Shown: piece after piece, positions 63,795 through 64,000 of the stretch
Layout: each line of letters starts with the position of its first letter
Numbering within the stretch: the stretch's first letter is position 1
NCBI RefSeq assembly: GCF_024448895.1
Contig: NZ_JAMOIC010000014.1
Location: 62,001 to 126,000, forward strand
Length of the DNA: 64,000 nucleotides
Direction of reading: 5' to 3'
Source of the DNA: Stutzerimonas stutzeri
Lineage (GTDB): Bacteria; Pseudomonadota; Gammaproteobacteria; Pseudomonadales; Pseudomonadaceae
Notes under the pieces: model-generated
Seen by the model: only the letters and a program-made list of their open reading frames with translations
What the model was told of the DNA's origin: nothing
Databases searched by the model: none
Position numbers and translations under genes: made by a program

Positions 63795-64000
63795 TTAGCC
63801 TCCTTAACTAGGTGGCTGTTGCGAACCATCCAACCGAGCTCTCTCATCAGCGGCAATAAATACGCATGGAGGCTCTGGACATAAGCGCCAGGACAAAAGC
63901 TTGAGAACGACTCTTGGGGCGCCTCGCCATGCAGCCAGTGCCCCATGAATGCGGCAAGCGTTTCAGGCGGGCACCCACGCTCTGCGAGCTCGGTCCTCAG
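63791..64000 (-). CDS. Second tyrosine recombinase, C-terminal part only
   Basis: The frame enters from the right edge, with 69 C-terminal residues visible. LAAFMGHWLHGEAPQESFSS followed by FCPGAYVQSL has the GHW...Y layout of box III and the nucleophile tyrosine of recombinases that act in pairs or trios. The TGA overlaps the ATG of the 1037-residue gene, so the two are translationally coupled. AAGGAGG at 63803 serves the downstream gene. The rest is outside the window. Confidence 0.7.
   Translation of the reverse strand: MRTELAERGCPPETLAAFMGHWLHGEAPQESFSSFCPGAYVQSLHAYLLPLMRELGWMVRNSHLVKEAK

Overview
The window is GC-rich, densely coded Gammaproteobacterial chromosome. Gene content points to Pseudomonas in the broad sense, most likely the Stutzerimonas (P. 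stutzeri) group: an aa3 cytochrome oxidase operon with its assembly genes, a divergent trpI/trpBA locus, PA0061/PA0062-type lipoproteins, a PA0069-type radical SAM protein and pseudomonad REP sequences. From memory, several blocks match the oriC-proximal part of P. aeruginosa PAO1 (PA0035-37, PA0061-69, PA0102-114). I could not run an alignment.

Layout. 1-4.2 kb: a large-subunit catalase, cut by the left edge, and the methionine importer metNIQ. 4.2-6.1 kb: haem importer hmuUV with only a C-terminal remnant where hmuT should be. 6.1-14.7 kb: a minus-strand respiratory block, ctaC-ctaD-ctaG-ctaE, then SURF1, a small anchored protein, ctaA, cyoE and a SenC/Sco copper chaperone. These make the oxidase subunits, haem A and the copper centres. 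14.9-17.6 kb: beta-carbonic anhydrase, a SulP transporter and a small membrane protein, a plausible bicarbonate module. 17.8-27.4 kb: a radical SAM gene with a perfect LexA-type box, a DUF3298-like exported protein, a DUF1835 protein, yheV-prlC, a BASS transporter with a divergent AraC regulator, a gamma-carbonic anhydrase and a HAD phosphatase. 27.4-36.8 kb: a PhoD-like phosphatase, an RBBP9-type hydrolase, a lipoprotein aminopeptidase, two paralogous lipoproteins, an LLM oxidoreductase, a CPA1 antiporter and dodecin, interrupted by two arrays of long palindromic repeats of one family.

36.8-43.9 kb is a compact glycan cassette. A glycosyltransferase, UDP-galactopyranose mutase, a clan GH-A glycosidase, an ABC exporter and a KTSC protein are transcribed one way, and galE the other way. 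Together they read as a galactofuranose-glycan pathway: GalE makes UDP-Galp, Glf makes UDP-Galf, the transferase uses it, and the exporter and glycosidase handle the product. This is inference. 43.9-55 kb: an exported subtilase, trpI/trpBA, a three-gene fatty-acid beta-oxidation operon and a succinate-semialdehyde dehydrogenase.

From 55.3 kb on the window is accessory. A tRNA-Arg(CCG) is preceded by a half-tRNA copy. Then come an IS3-family element with a stop in orfA, an IS256-type transposase fragment, a truncated CARF-like regulator fragment, orphan genes, a tyrosine integrase with an excisionase-like gene, an XRE regulator facing several palindromic operators, and a 1037-residue tyrosine recombinase translationally coupled to a second recombinase that runs off the right edge. 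The last pair resembles the two-recombinase core of a Gamma-Mobile-Trio-type element and is the best candidate for a mobile system whose cargo lies outside the window.
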